Shown: piece by piece, positions 18,601 to 30,808 of the stretch | Layout: each line of letters begins with the position of its first letter | Position numbering within the stretch: the first letter of the stretch is position 1 | DNA from: JANPLD01 sp964445765 | GTDB taxonomy: Bacteria; Pseudomonadota; Alphaproteobacteria; Rickettsiales; UBA8987 | DNA: 64,000 nt | Assembly (NCBI GenBank): GCA_964445765.1 | Contig: CAYULD010000001.1 | Location: 558,001-622,000 of the forward strand | Direction of reading: 5' to 3' | Notes under the pieces: model-generated | Database searches by the model: none | What the model saw: only the letters and a program-made list of their open reading frames with translations | Told to the model about the DNA's origin: nothing | Made by a program: the position numbers and the translations under genes

Positions 18601-21600
18601 TGCTATAACAACACCATTCATTAATAAATTGAATGAGCCATTAGGAATTTTGACAGAAACAAGATCAATATTTCCATTAAACTTAGCATTTTCAACTTTA
18701 ATTACCTCTAGAGCATCTCCGTCTGGATCAATATCAACTCCATTTCCATTATCTCCAGTAATAATATTGCCAATTACACCAAAGCTTGTAGTTTTGATAT
18801 TTAAAAGGTCATCAGTAGCATTTGGAATACCACCATGAATTGAAATTAAGACTGTTCCGTTAGCTGAAACACCATTTACATCTGTAACAGTGTAGTCAAT
18901 ACTTATTGCTTCAATTTGACCTTGTGATAGCCACTGCAACTCTTCAGTTACTAAATTAATTGTTCCATCATTATTGTTAATTATGGAGTAAACCATACCA
19001 TTAACTGTAACTGTAGCAGGAACAGTATAAGTAAGAGGGCCATTATTGCTAGATGCTGGAAGAACAAACTTTAATTCACCATTAACACCTATTGAATCAT
19101 TTGGATTAACAGCTTTTAAGCCATCTTCATCATCAGCATATTTTGTAACACCAAATGGGGTTTCAGGACCAGAATAGAACTTAACAATTACCTCTGCAGT
19201 ATCTTCTTCGCCTGAGCTATTCGGCTGATTTGGAATTAAATTATTTGGCAACCCATCAACTTTATAAGTTAATTTAAGATCACCGCCCGGGCCACCATTC
19301 CTAGTTATCGTGCCATCTGCATTAACTGTAGCAACTAAATCATTGCCAAGTTTTAATTGATAAGCACCATTTACCAATTCAACTGCAAGTGCCTGACCAG
19401 CAATTGATGCGTTTGTAACTGAGATAATTTCTAAAGAATCACCATCTGGGTCATTGTCATTAGCTAGAATACTTGTGGTAGATTGACCAATTAAATATTC
19501 ATTATTTGTGAAATTATCATCATTAGCAACAACACCCACACCATCAATTGTTATTGTGATATCACTCTCCGCACTTGCTCCACTCGGATCCTCAACCTGA
19601 TAATCAAACTTGAATGTTACACTCTCATTCTCCTTCAAGTCTTGGAACTCAGCAGGGTCAAATACCGCATAACCTAAACCATTTATAACCTCTACACTTA
19701 TTCCTATCGTCCTTGTTGTTCCATCAGGAAACACCACTAACACTGATGCTGGCGCACTATATATCAACGGATCTCCATTAGGATCACTCGCAGGCAACAA
19801 GAATGCTAACTTACCTGCCCCCTGATTATCTCCATCATCATTCGATACTCCTATTATTCCATCCTCATCATCCCTCACCTTCGTCACTCCCTTCTCTGGC
19901 ACCTCAGGTGGATTGTTACCTCCATGTAAACATACAACTACATTCGCACTCGCCTGCTCACCTAAACTCGTCGCAACACCAGGCAATGAATCAGCTGTAT
20001 ATGCAAATGTAAATTCATTAGCATTAAACACACCTAAATTCTTCAACTTACCATCCGCTTGCAATATCGCAAACTCCTTATTATCAAAGAAGAATGAAAA
20101 TGTCCCATCAGGATTAGCAACAACTTGTGCTGCATTTCCATCTAAAAATGCATTTGTAACCGTGATCAACTGGTCAACCGCATCTCCATCTGCATCACTA
20201 TCATTATCAAACACACTCTTAATTGATGTCTGACCCGCACCTATTATGTCGTTTGTCCAATTATCAAACAATGCCACAGGCGATACACCATCAATTGTTA
20301 TTGTGATATCACTCTCCGCACTTGCTCCACTCGGATCCTCAACCTGATAATCAAACTTGAATGTTACACTCTCATTCTCCTTCAAGTCTTGGAACTCAGC
20401 AGGGTCAAATACCGCATAACCTAAACCATTTATAACCTCTACACTTATTCCTATCGTCCTTGTTGTTCCATCAGGAAACACCACTAACACTGATGCTGGC
20501 GCACTATATATCAACGGATCTCCATTAGGATCACTCGCAGGCAACAAGAATGCTAACTTACCTGCCCCCTGATTATCTCCATCATCATTCGATACTCCTA
20601 TTATTCCATCCTCATCATCCCTCACCTTCGTCACTCCCTTCTCTGGCACCTCAGGTGGGTCATTAGGGTTATCATTGCTATTACCAACTATTCCTATTGT
20701 TGCTTTCGCATCCGCACTAGTTAAACCATTAGAATCTGTCACATTATACTTCAATACAAATTCTATCGCTTCTTTGTCATTTAAAAACTGCATATCTGCC
20801 GTTCTAAACGCAAACTCCTGACCTCCATTATGCACTAACTCAAACACCCTACCAGCATACGCTCCAGAAGTTATCTCATAAGAATAAACTCCAGCTACCG
20901 CTGTCGGCGACACCGTAACATCCATTCCATCAACAATATAAGAACCAGTAACTATCTTATATACCACAGGAATATTATTCGTTACTACATCACTAAACTT
21001 AAACCTTAAATCTGTAAGATCATTATTTATATCCTCATTCTTATCTGCATATTGCGTGCCTCCAGGCGTTACACCAACTATCCCTCCTGTATCTATATCA
21101 TCCTCATCATCCGCCACCACTATATTATCATTCAATATTACCGGCGGATTACCCTTATCATTGCTATTACCAACTATTCCTATTGTTGCTTTCGCATCCG
21201 CACTAGTTAAACCATTAGAATCTGTCACATTATACTTCAATACAAATTCTATCGCTTCTTTGTCATTTAAAAACTGCATATCTGCCGTTCTAAACGCAAA
21301 CTCCTGACCTCCATTATGCACTAACTCAAACACCCTACCAGCATACGCTCCAGAAGTTATCTCATAAGAATAAACTCCAGCTACCGCTGTCGGCGACACC
21401 GTAACATCCATTCCATCAACAATATAAGAACCAGTAACTATCTTATATACCACAGGAATATTATTCGTTACTACATCACTAAACTTAAACCTTAAATCTG
21501 TAAGATCATTATTTATATCCTCATTCTTATCTGCATATTGCGTGCCTCCAGGCGTTACACCAACTATCCCTCCTGTATCTATATCATCCTCATCATCCGC

Positions 21601-24600
21601 CACCACTATATTATCATTCAATATTACCGGCGGATTACCAAATCCACAATTAATTGTAACTTCTGCAATATCTTGCTCACCATTATCAGCCAAACCATTC
21701 AAGAATTGATTAGGATTATTATTAATATCTTTTGAACCATCACTTATATAGCTAAATTTAACTTGCCCCGGTATTGCTCCATTATAAGTAACTACGCCAG
21801 TTTCACCATTAATTTCTATTGTCATACCATTTCCTGTTAGTGTAAAAATATTTACACCATTAACAATAGTAGTATTAACTGTCAAATTAATTGGGGCACC
21901 ACTTACTACGGTTCCATTATTGTTAACTTGAGGAATGAATACAGCGTTAATAACTTCCCTAACATCTACATCATCACCGTCTGTATCAGTGTCATTTATA
22001 AGAATATTGCCAACTATTTGTGCTTGACCATTTGCAATAGCATTAAGGTTATCATCAAGAGCAGTAACTGAAGTTCCAACAATATACATATTTGCGTCAA
22101 CAGATTTACTCAATTTACCACCTTGTAAAATCGCTGCATATTTTAAGCCAAACTTAAATACTTCATCTGCTTTTAATGCTTGTAGCTCAGATTCAACAAG
22201 GGTAATTGTTGCATTTTGTGCATCAAAAATAATTGTGAATTCTTTTCCTTCAAGAGGCTTGAACTGATTTCCTTGAGGAACAGATTCAAGCTTATACTTA
22301 AATTGATTAGCTGGTGAGCCCACAGGCTGATATAATCTTACTTCAATTCCATCAACAAAGTAAGTTGGATTTCCAGCAACTAATGTGTAACCCTGAACCG
22401 GAATGGAAGCATTACCCTTATCAAGTTGGAACATTAGAGTATTTGGGTTAACCTGAGAAGCATCTTGATCAACATAAGTTAAACCATTTCCATAATATAC
22501 ACCAGATGGTGGGTTTGCATTTCCAGCGTTTAATATATCATCTTCATCTTCTACAAATTCAACCTTATCAATTCCATCAAATGGATCTACTGGATCACCA
22601 CCCGTTGGATCTTGAGGTCCTTCATTTCCTGTAATACCTAGAAGTGCAGTTGTTGCATTTGCTTGTGCAGTTAACGGCGGTTGGCCACTCTGATCAGTAA
22701 CAGTTAACTCATATGTAAAATGAACCGCAAGATTCTCGGTAGCTTTCAACTTTGTGATATCAATTGCACTTTCAATAATATCAACTTTACCATCTGGATT
22801 AATTTTGAAAGTAACACCAAATAATGGAAGATTATTTGTAATTCCATTAACATTAATTGAAACACCGTTATCATTTAATACTGGTGAAATTGGTTGATAT
22901 GTAATACCGCCCGTATTACTGACTAATTTTTGATACATAGTATATACATACTCACCAGCATTCGCACCCGCAGTTACTTTATAATAATATTGTGGTGCTG
23001 AAGGATTGTTAGCATCTTTAGGAACTTCTTTATAATCTGCATCAGGTATAACCTTAAATTCTTTAGTTACAGCACCAACCATACCTTCTAACTTAACATT
23101 ATCAGGGTTATCTAGGTTAAATACGATATCAGTTCCTTGTATTGCCGAATCTAAATCTTCATAAATATAAGAATTATCAGCAACCCCTAAAGCACCTAAC
23201 ACTTCGTCATCTGTTAATTTTACATCTAAAAGATTTAATTTTCTTGGTGAGCCATCTATCTCAATTGGAACATCAAATGAACCAACATCAACACCTTTAT
23301 ATTTTACATTAAAGCTGAATTCATTTTCTAATACCGCATATTCATCAGCTTTTAAAACCTTGAATATATCTTGATCATTAAATGTAATTCTACCATTGCT
23401 AAATGTAATTGCGGCATCAATAACTGTGCCAGTATCTACATTACCATCTTGGAAAACCTTGAATTTTAATACATTGCCAGAATTATTTTCTATTGAAATA
23501 TCAGCAGGATTAATACCATTTGGTAATTTTAATATACTCATTATTTCAAATGCATATTGGTTAACTATGCCATTATCACCAATATTACTTGGATCTGGTG
23601 TATTATTGTTAGCAAACCCATCAATCTGAGCATTGAAATAATTATCATCTTGTAACTTAGTGTTTTCACCATCTATTAAAGTTATATCCGGAAGTTTTTC
23701 ACCCTCTACAATTGTAGCCTCAACTATTCTATCAGATATACCCTCTTGCGATACAAACACACCACCCACTAACTGCCCCCAAGTATGAGGAACTAAAATG
23801 TTCATAAATTCGCCAAGCTCTAGTAACTTCTGAATATCCAGACCATCAGCACCCACGCCATTTTTAATTTCAAATCTTTCACTGCCAAATCTATCATCAA
23901 ATTCTCCATTACCTTTTATGCCTTGATGTATTTCAACAAAACCACCAGCTGTATTTACATTATCTTTTGATGGATTATTTTTTATTTCATTTGTTATAGC
24001 TTCTAAAACTGCTAATACATCAGCTGAAGTGATGGTGTTAGGAAGATTTATAAAATTGTTTATATCACTACTAGTTGTTGGATTTGCTAAATTTAACCAA
24101 TTTGCTACTACTGAATTAAAGCTCTCAAAATTATACTCACCAAAATTATAAGTATAAACATAGTTTGTTGCAGAAGATTTTTGCGAATCAAAATTTATTG
24201 TATTTGTTTGTTCATAACCAAATGCATCCAAATTAGCTATTGCATTAGCAAGTGCATCTTGATCCTGCGGTGATAGATTTCCTGCATTTTGTTCAACAAA
24301 AATTTTAATCTCGTCTGGAGAAAATAAGTTCTTAATACCTTGGTTACCCTCAGCATCTTTTAACTTATATTCACTAGTTAAATCATAAAATGCATTATTT
24401 GAAACGGTTATAGCCTTCTCTAAAATTTTAAAGCCATAATTAGCACCACTTGAAACAATATTATTCTGACTATCAACTAACTTAAACTCAAGAGTATATG
24501 TTCCATCAATTAATGTCGCATCTTCATCTTCTTCATCATTATAACCACCAAACGCAATATTCATTTCATCGTTATTAGCAGTATCATTTTCATATAAAAA

Positions 24601-27600
24601 CTCACCCTTGCTTGAAATAGCATTGTCAGTATAAGTCTCATCCTCATTAGCCTTGAAACTCTCTAGTTTTAGAGTTTCTAACTTAATAACTGCTTTTGCG
24701 TAATCAACCTCTCCTAAATTTTCTATATTTGTAGGGTCAATAACTGGATTATCAGTAAAACCATAATCAAATGTAAGCAATCCATCAACTACACCATTAT
24801 TAACAACTAAACCACTAGATTTATCTAGTGTTGCAATTACTACATTTGAATTAGGCAACTTAAAGCTTATAACCCCATTCAAATCTTCAACTACCAAATC
24901 TATATTATTGTTAAGTTTTGCTATGAAATTGCCATCATTTAATACATTATAAACAGCCTTATAGCTAGATCCATCTTCAGTTAAATCATTTTTTAGTAAA
25001 TCGCAAGAAGCACCGGCACCAAGAACTTTAGGATCTTGCATAGTGCCATCATCTTCAGCAAGCGGGTTGTTACCAACTATTGTTGCTTTTGCAATTAGTG
25101 ATTCACCATTATATTCCTTGATTTCTAAAGTTGTTTCATCTGGATTAGTAACAACAACCTTAAATGGCAATTTAATCTGTAATGCTGTTAAACCAGCCCA
25201 TACATCTGTTGCCGCACCATCAATATTATTTTGAATAATATCACTATCCTGAGATGATAAAAATTGGAATTCCGCTGGATTTAAAGTGAATGTTTTATTA
25301 GCTTGATCAAATACCAAAGAGAATATTTTAGTTTCTCCCGAACTAGCTGTAACGGTGTAAAGATAGTTATTATTACCAATAGGCATATTTGACAGCTTAC
25401 CGGTATAAGAAATAGTATTTGCACCAATTCCAAGATCTTCATCTTGGCCAGTTATTAAACTGTAAGCAAAGCTTGCACCTAGTTGCAAGTTAGCGAGTGT
25501 AACTTCTGGCATCTTAAATGTTAATGGAGTCGATGAAATACTTCCATCCCCATCACTAACACCATTACCATCCCACTTTCCGTTAGCATCACTAACATTA
25601 ATATCATCCTCATCCTCTACATTATCAAACTCATTCAAGCTTGTAATTTCAACATCCGGAGTAGTATCATCGCCACCATCTGGATCTTTTACTGGTTCTG
25701 ATGCAGCATCAACTAATGTAATTTGAGCAACCCTTTCTTCACCACTTTCTATTATCGCACTTCCTACTTTTGTAACATATGTATGTGGAATATTTGCAAT
25801 TCTTAAAAATTCACCAGCATTAATTTCACCTACAAAATCCAGCGCATCCGCACCTTCACCTTTTACAATTTTAAAGTTTTCAGTTCCTTGCCTATCATCA
25901 AAACCATCTTTTATTTCGTGATGAATTTCAACAAACTTACCCTCCGTTCCAACTTCATCAAAAGAAGCAAAGTCTGAACTTTCAATAAAACCTTGCATTG
26001 CATCTAAAAACTGCCCAAGAAGATTTAAATCTAAACCATTAAACTCACTATACTCAGATGGTGCTTGATTGTTCTCAGCCCAATTCATTAATATACCTGA
26101 GAAATCAGCTATTTCATATTTACCATATATATATTTATAAATATTATTACCATTTTCTTGCCTATCAAATTTAACTTCATTTGTTTGGCTATATGGAATT
26201 GCCTCAATTAACTTAACAGCATCAATAACCGCTTGTTGCTCAGGCTTTAATGGAGAAGACCAACCCGCTAAACTCAGAATAGGATCTAATAAATTTGCGT
26301 TATTTAAGTCAATTCCTAAACCCTGATTTCCACCAGCATTATCAAATTGATACTCAGATAGGTTATAGGAAGCTGTAGACTTAACTACCACAGAACGCTC
26401 TAAAATTTCAAATGCATATTGAGGCAAACTAGAAACATCTTGATTACCCATAGTTAACTTAAACTTACCAGCTAAGCCAGAAAACTGATTTAAATCTTGC
26501 TCATTATTTGGACCACCAAAAGAGGCTTTATATTCAATAGGCGAATCAAATAAAAATTCACTATCCTCACCCTGCGCAGAATTGCCACCCAAATCATCAT
26601 CATTCAAATCTCTATTCCATAATTTTGGCCCAACTAACTCTATTTTAGCTAAAGCGTAATCTGTTTCACCAATTAATTCATTAGAATTATCATTTGCACC
26701 ATAATAAAACTCTAAATTACCACTAACCAGCCCTAAATTTATAAAATTTCCATCTGATCCTAGCGTTGCTATAGTTACACCACCTATCTTAAAGTTACCA
26801 TTATCATATGTTACAACGCCAACTTGACCATTAAATTTAATTTGATAATTACCCGCATCAACAACCTCACGCAATGATATTTGCCCCCCATCTTCAGTTA
26901 CATCATTAGGAAGAAGATTATATTCCTCACCCGCACTAAGCTTAGCTTCATCCTCATTAGCAATAAGGTTGCTTCCTACTATTACAATCTCGTGCTCCAA
27001 GCCACTTATAGTCCTGTTATCAGTCTCACCATAATTTATATTAAGATCTGTATTAATTAAAAATTTAAGTGCCGTTAAATTTGCCCAAGGATCATTATTA
27101 ATATCATATAAATCTTGTTTTATAACAATATTATTAAGTGATGACATAAATTGCATTTCATCTGCAACAAATCTCAATTTACCATTAGCATCAAGTTCTA
27201 TCTTAAATGTTCTTATATCAGAAACCCCATTACCTGTAGCAGTTACAACATAAGAATTACCAACCTGATTTGCTGTATATTCAAAACCATTATTTAAACC
27301 TAGTGAAATACCATCTTTGTTAGCTAATTGAATGCTGTAATTAGCACCCATTGGTAAACCAGAAACATCAATATTGTTCTTCAAATCAAACTCTAAACTA
27401 CCCTCAGGTGCTGTACTTCCATTCCCATCACCATAAGATTTACCAGCAAAATTGCCAGATACATTGATACTAGAATCTATATCATCTTCATCCTCTGAGA
27501 ATATAGATTTTACCCTAGCCTGTACCTCAGCCAACGGATCTTCCGGCTTATCCGGAGTATCAGTAGGATCCTTAGGATCATTAGGCGTTATGTCCGTAGG

Positions 27601-30511
27601 ATCATTAGGCGTTATATCTGGATCTATGATTTCCGGATCTTGAACTGGAAGAGTACTTCCAACAACAGTATATGCTATTACCGCAGAAGATCCTTCTACA
27701 CCAACTGGTGGGTAATAAAATTCTGAACTACCATTTTCTAACTTATAACTAATAGCGTAACTTCCATTAAAATTAAACTTAAGGAATTTATCAACATCCA
27801 TTCCAGCGATAATATTATCAGTATCAACTATTTCAACAATGTTGCTTCCATATAAACCATTAGCACCTTCAAAGTTAGAATTTTTTTCTTGAACTAAATC
27901 TAATTTTTTTCCCACATTTAGTTCACTTACTCCCACTACATTTGAAAAATACTCTGAAAACTTATCTAAAGCATTCTGAACTAAATCTATATTTAAACCT
28001 TTAAATAATTCATTCATTTCAGCTGAAGAACCTCCTTCAACCGCCTTTACAACTTCGCTCACAAATAAGTTTATATCAACGCCAACAATATTATAATTAT
28101 ACACAAAAGAGTCTTGAGTATGATTACCCTCAGTAATTCTAGCATTATAGCCATAAGGAACCTCTTCCACTTTAGATAATGCCTCTAAAACTTCTATTAC
28201 ACCAGCTTCCTCTAAATTTAAATCAGTTATTTCAACCCATTTTTGAATGTCAAAAGATATTTTGTGAGTTTGATTTCCCTCTATAAAGCCATCAGCTCCT
28301 TTTGGCTCTGCACCTATATAAACAGAACCCTGCTCCACTTTAAATCCAAATCTTTCTTGAATAGAAACATCATTACCTTTAACATCTAATAATTTGAAAC
28401 GAACTGCGTGAAGCCCTTCATTGTATTTAGCTGATTGATTATTATCACTTTCATAATTATCACCATAAGTAATCTCTGTGATTTTTTGATTAGCGTATTC
28501 CGCACCTAAAGCCTCCCCAATAACATGTTTATCTTCATTAAAACCTGCGTTAATTAAACTAAACTCCTCTGGGTTACTGTCAACCCTTGCTGTAAATCCC
28601 ACTTTAGGCATAACATTTATATCCCTTTCTAACGGGCCATAATATGTCATACTTGCAGAAAAGCCTTTAACTAATCCTTGCTCAGTTTCCGAGTAAACCT
28701 CCGCATATTGCCAAGGCTTTAATTCAGGTAAACCTGTTACCTCTAGAGAATAATGTTTAATTCCATTGATAGTTTCTGCTGTTGTAATCTTTAATTGTGC
28801 ACTAATCTCTTCTTTAGAGCCACTATTCTTATTAACTATATAAAAACTATGCTTTGCTAAACTAATTACCGCATTAACATTCGCAGGAATAGGACCATCA
28901 AGCTTAATTTTGAAAATCATTTTACCATCAACCAATTCAGCATTATCAGCAATATTATCTGCAAACCCAAAAAAGCCATCTTGACCAATTACCCTTTGAT
29001 CGTCCTCTAATTCAACTTTTATAAGATTAGGGAATTTTATAACCTCATTATTCGTAGAAGTATCCTCATCTTTACCAGCAGCGCCTTCTCCATCAGTTGT
29101 AATTGTTGTATCACCCTCAGTCTTAACCGGAGCTTCTCCATCAGTTGCTTCCCCACCAGTTGTAGGAGCTTCTCCATCAGTTGTAATTGTTGTATCACCC
29201 TCAGTCTTAACCGGAGCTTCTCCATCAGTTGCTTCCCCACCAGTTGTAGGAGCTTCCCCACCAGTTGTAATTATTGTGTTATCACCCTCAGTCCTAACCG
29301 GAGCTTCTCCATCAGTTGCTTCCCCACCAGTTGTAGGAGCTTCTCCATCAGTTGTAATTGTTGTATCACCCTCAGTCCTAACCGGAGCTTCTCCATCAGT
29401 TGCTTCCCCACCAGTTGTAGGAGCTTCCCCACCNNNNNNNNNNNNNNNNNNNNNNNNNNNNNNNNNNNNNNNNNNNNNNNNNNNNNNNNNNNNNNNNNNN
29501 NNNNNNNNNNNNNNNNNNNNNNNNNNNNNNNNNACCAGTTGTAGGAGCTTCCCCACCAGTTGTAATTATTGTGTTATCACCCTCAGTCTTAACCGGAGCT
29601 TCTCCATCAGTTGCTTCCCCACCAGTTGTAGGAGCTTCTCCATCAGTTGTAATTGTTGTATCACCCTCAGTCTTAACCGGAGCTTCTCCATCAGTTGCTT
29701 CCCCACCAGTTGTAGGAGCTTCCCCACCAGTTGTAATTATTGTGTTATCACCCTCAGTCCTAACCGGTTTTATTCCACCTGTTTCATATAAATCTGTTTC
29801 TTCTGCAATAATACCCGGACTCACCACTTCAGCCTCTAAAGTCTCTAAAGATAATACTAAATTATTTGGATCTTCTTCTGGCAATACCATTGAAGTTTCA
29901 GCTTGTTCTTGTTTCATAATTTGCTCATTATTATTTTGTTCAATTAAAATATTTTTAGACTCCTCTTCAGCAATACCCACATCCTTGAAAGCACTATCAT
30001 CAACAACAACCGGCTCATTATAATTGATAGTAACAACACCAGATATTTCCCCTCTCGATTCCCAATCCAAGCCATTGTAATATTGCTCACTTTTATTAAA
30101 ATTTAATATTAGAGAACCCGATCCATCACTATTTAAAAAATTTAAAAGTTGTTCAGGAGATCCAAAATAATGAACTTGCCCTGTATTAACATTTAAATGA
30201 AGTTTTAAATTGAATAAAGTATTACCGTTAGGATCTACTTTTGTTACTTCATAAGTAGAAAAAACATTAGCAACTCCACTGGTTTTGATATATTCAATCT
30301 CCAAACTACTACCATCTGGTAATTTCTTTCGAGTTGTAACTAATCCAAAAACATTTCTTACATCACCCTCTGAAGGTACATAACTTGAACCTTTATATTC
30401 GTATCCTAAATTGCTACCGGGCAATTCAAATGAAGTTATAGACTTAGAGCTACCCAGTAGTTCTAGTAAATTTACTATTGTATTAGATTCCACTTCGAAA
30501 TAAGCTGGCAT
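15616..30511 (-). CDS. Giant repetitive RTX/VCBS-like adhesin, probably type I secreted (assembly gap inside)
   Basis: One gene interrupted by a 100-N scaffold gap (29434-29533). The start MPAYFEVESN at 30511 has an excellent ribosome-binding site (AGGGGGA, 5 nt away). Including the unknown gap it exceeds 4,900 residues. Order: an N-terminal domain of about 230 residues without a Sec signal; a tandem 28/29-residue repeat rich in Gly/Glu/Thr; about ten Ig/cadherin-like modules each headed by an acidic DDEDD-type motif and containing NDNDPDGD-like Ca-binding loops; RTX-like nonapeptide repeats (NAGNGDDLTLGD, QGGKGDDHVIGD, EGGKENDMLTGD, about 15890-16600); and a C-terminal domain (DDIITDFGQGDDKIEI, then AIDLNGNGVVDDHS, end LIFS) typical of type I secretion targets. 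Likely a cell-surface or biofilm adhesin. No HlyB/HlyD/TolC genes are in the window. The two halves lie in different frames only because the gap length is arbitrary. Confidence 0.88.
19538..20658 (-). repeat. 374-bp near-identical dispersed repeats in adhesin gene
   Basis: Positions 19538-19911 and 20285-20658 appear identical base for base over 374 bp (offset 747). They encode the module beginning KGVTKVRDDEDGIIGVSND. The 373 bp between them encode a different NDSDADGD-containing module. Identity at third codon positions indicates recent duplication or gene conversion. Confidence 0.9.
20669..21639 (-). repeat. 486-bp tandem duplication in adhesin gene
   Basis: Two adjacent units, 20669-21154 and 21155-21639, are almost identical at the DNA level. 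Each encodes 162 residues starting GNPPVILNDNIVVADDEDD. The unit is a multiple of 3, so copy number can change without frameshift. Confidence 0.9.
29085..29766 (-). repeat. 84/87-bp tandem repeat in adhesin gene, containing the assembly gap
   Basis: Units of 28 residues (DGEAPTTGGEATDGEAPVKT + EGDTTITT) or 29 residues (GGEAPTT... ending EGDNTIITT) alternate in nearly identical DNA on both sides of the N run. This explains the assembly break. True copy number is unknown; about seven partial or complete units are visible. The segment is predicted to be disordered, like a wall- or stalk-spanning linker. Confidence 0.88.
29434..29533. other. Assembly gap of 100 N
   Basis: Exactly 100 undetermined bases, the customary placeholder for a gap of unknown length. 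It lies inside the 84/87-bp repeat, and the reading frames on the two sides do not match across 100 nt, so the true length differs. Confidence 0.98.
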
Positions 30512-30691
30512 AAAATCCCCCTGATAAAATTCCCTAAGCCTTATTTTAACTTAGTTTTAATTTTTAGTAAAGTTAATTATTAATAAAGCGTTAATTTTAA
30601 TAAATTAGTTTTTTAGTAAATTACACTTTTGAAACCCCAATAAAACAAATATAAACCCTAATGGTTAACAAATCATTAACGACTTTGTGTA

Positions 30692-30705
30692 TATGTTGCA
30701 ACATA
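30692..30705. promoter_or_regulatory. Perfect palindrome between adhesin and serC starts
   Basis: TATGTTGCAACATA is a perfect 14-bp palindrome in the 297-bp divergent region between the adhesin (minus) and serC (plus). It is a candidate operator. The surrounding DNA is very AT-rich, and neither promoter could be assigned with confidence (TTGACT at 30745-30750 is a possible serC -35). Confidence 0.35.
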
Positions 30706-30808
30706 ATATTAAAACCTGATTAAATCAAGTAAATATTTTACACTTGACTTTCTTTGCAACCAAGTTTAGAGCTTGCTTTCAGCGATAATTCAAATTTTAT
30801 CTAAATTT

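Noticed and set aside
19803..21307. Plus-strand open frames within the adhesin gene
   Set aside because: They are antisense to the repeated modules, lack ribosome-binding sites and repeat exactly with the DNA duplications; they are shadows.
29276..30023. Plus-strand Ser/Pro/Val-rich open frames around the N gap
   Set aside because: They arise because the tandem repeat is open in several frames; no start signal or family.
15616..30511. Apparent frameshift splitting the adhesin gene in two
   Set aside because: The frame change coincides with a 100-N placeholder of arbitrary length, so it is an assembly effect.
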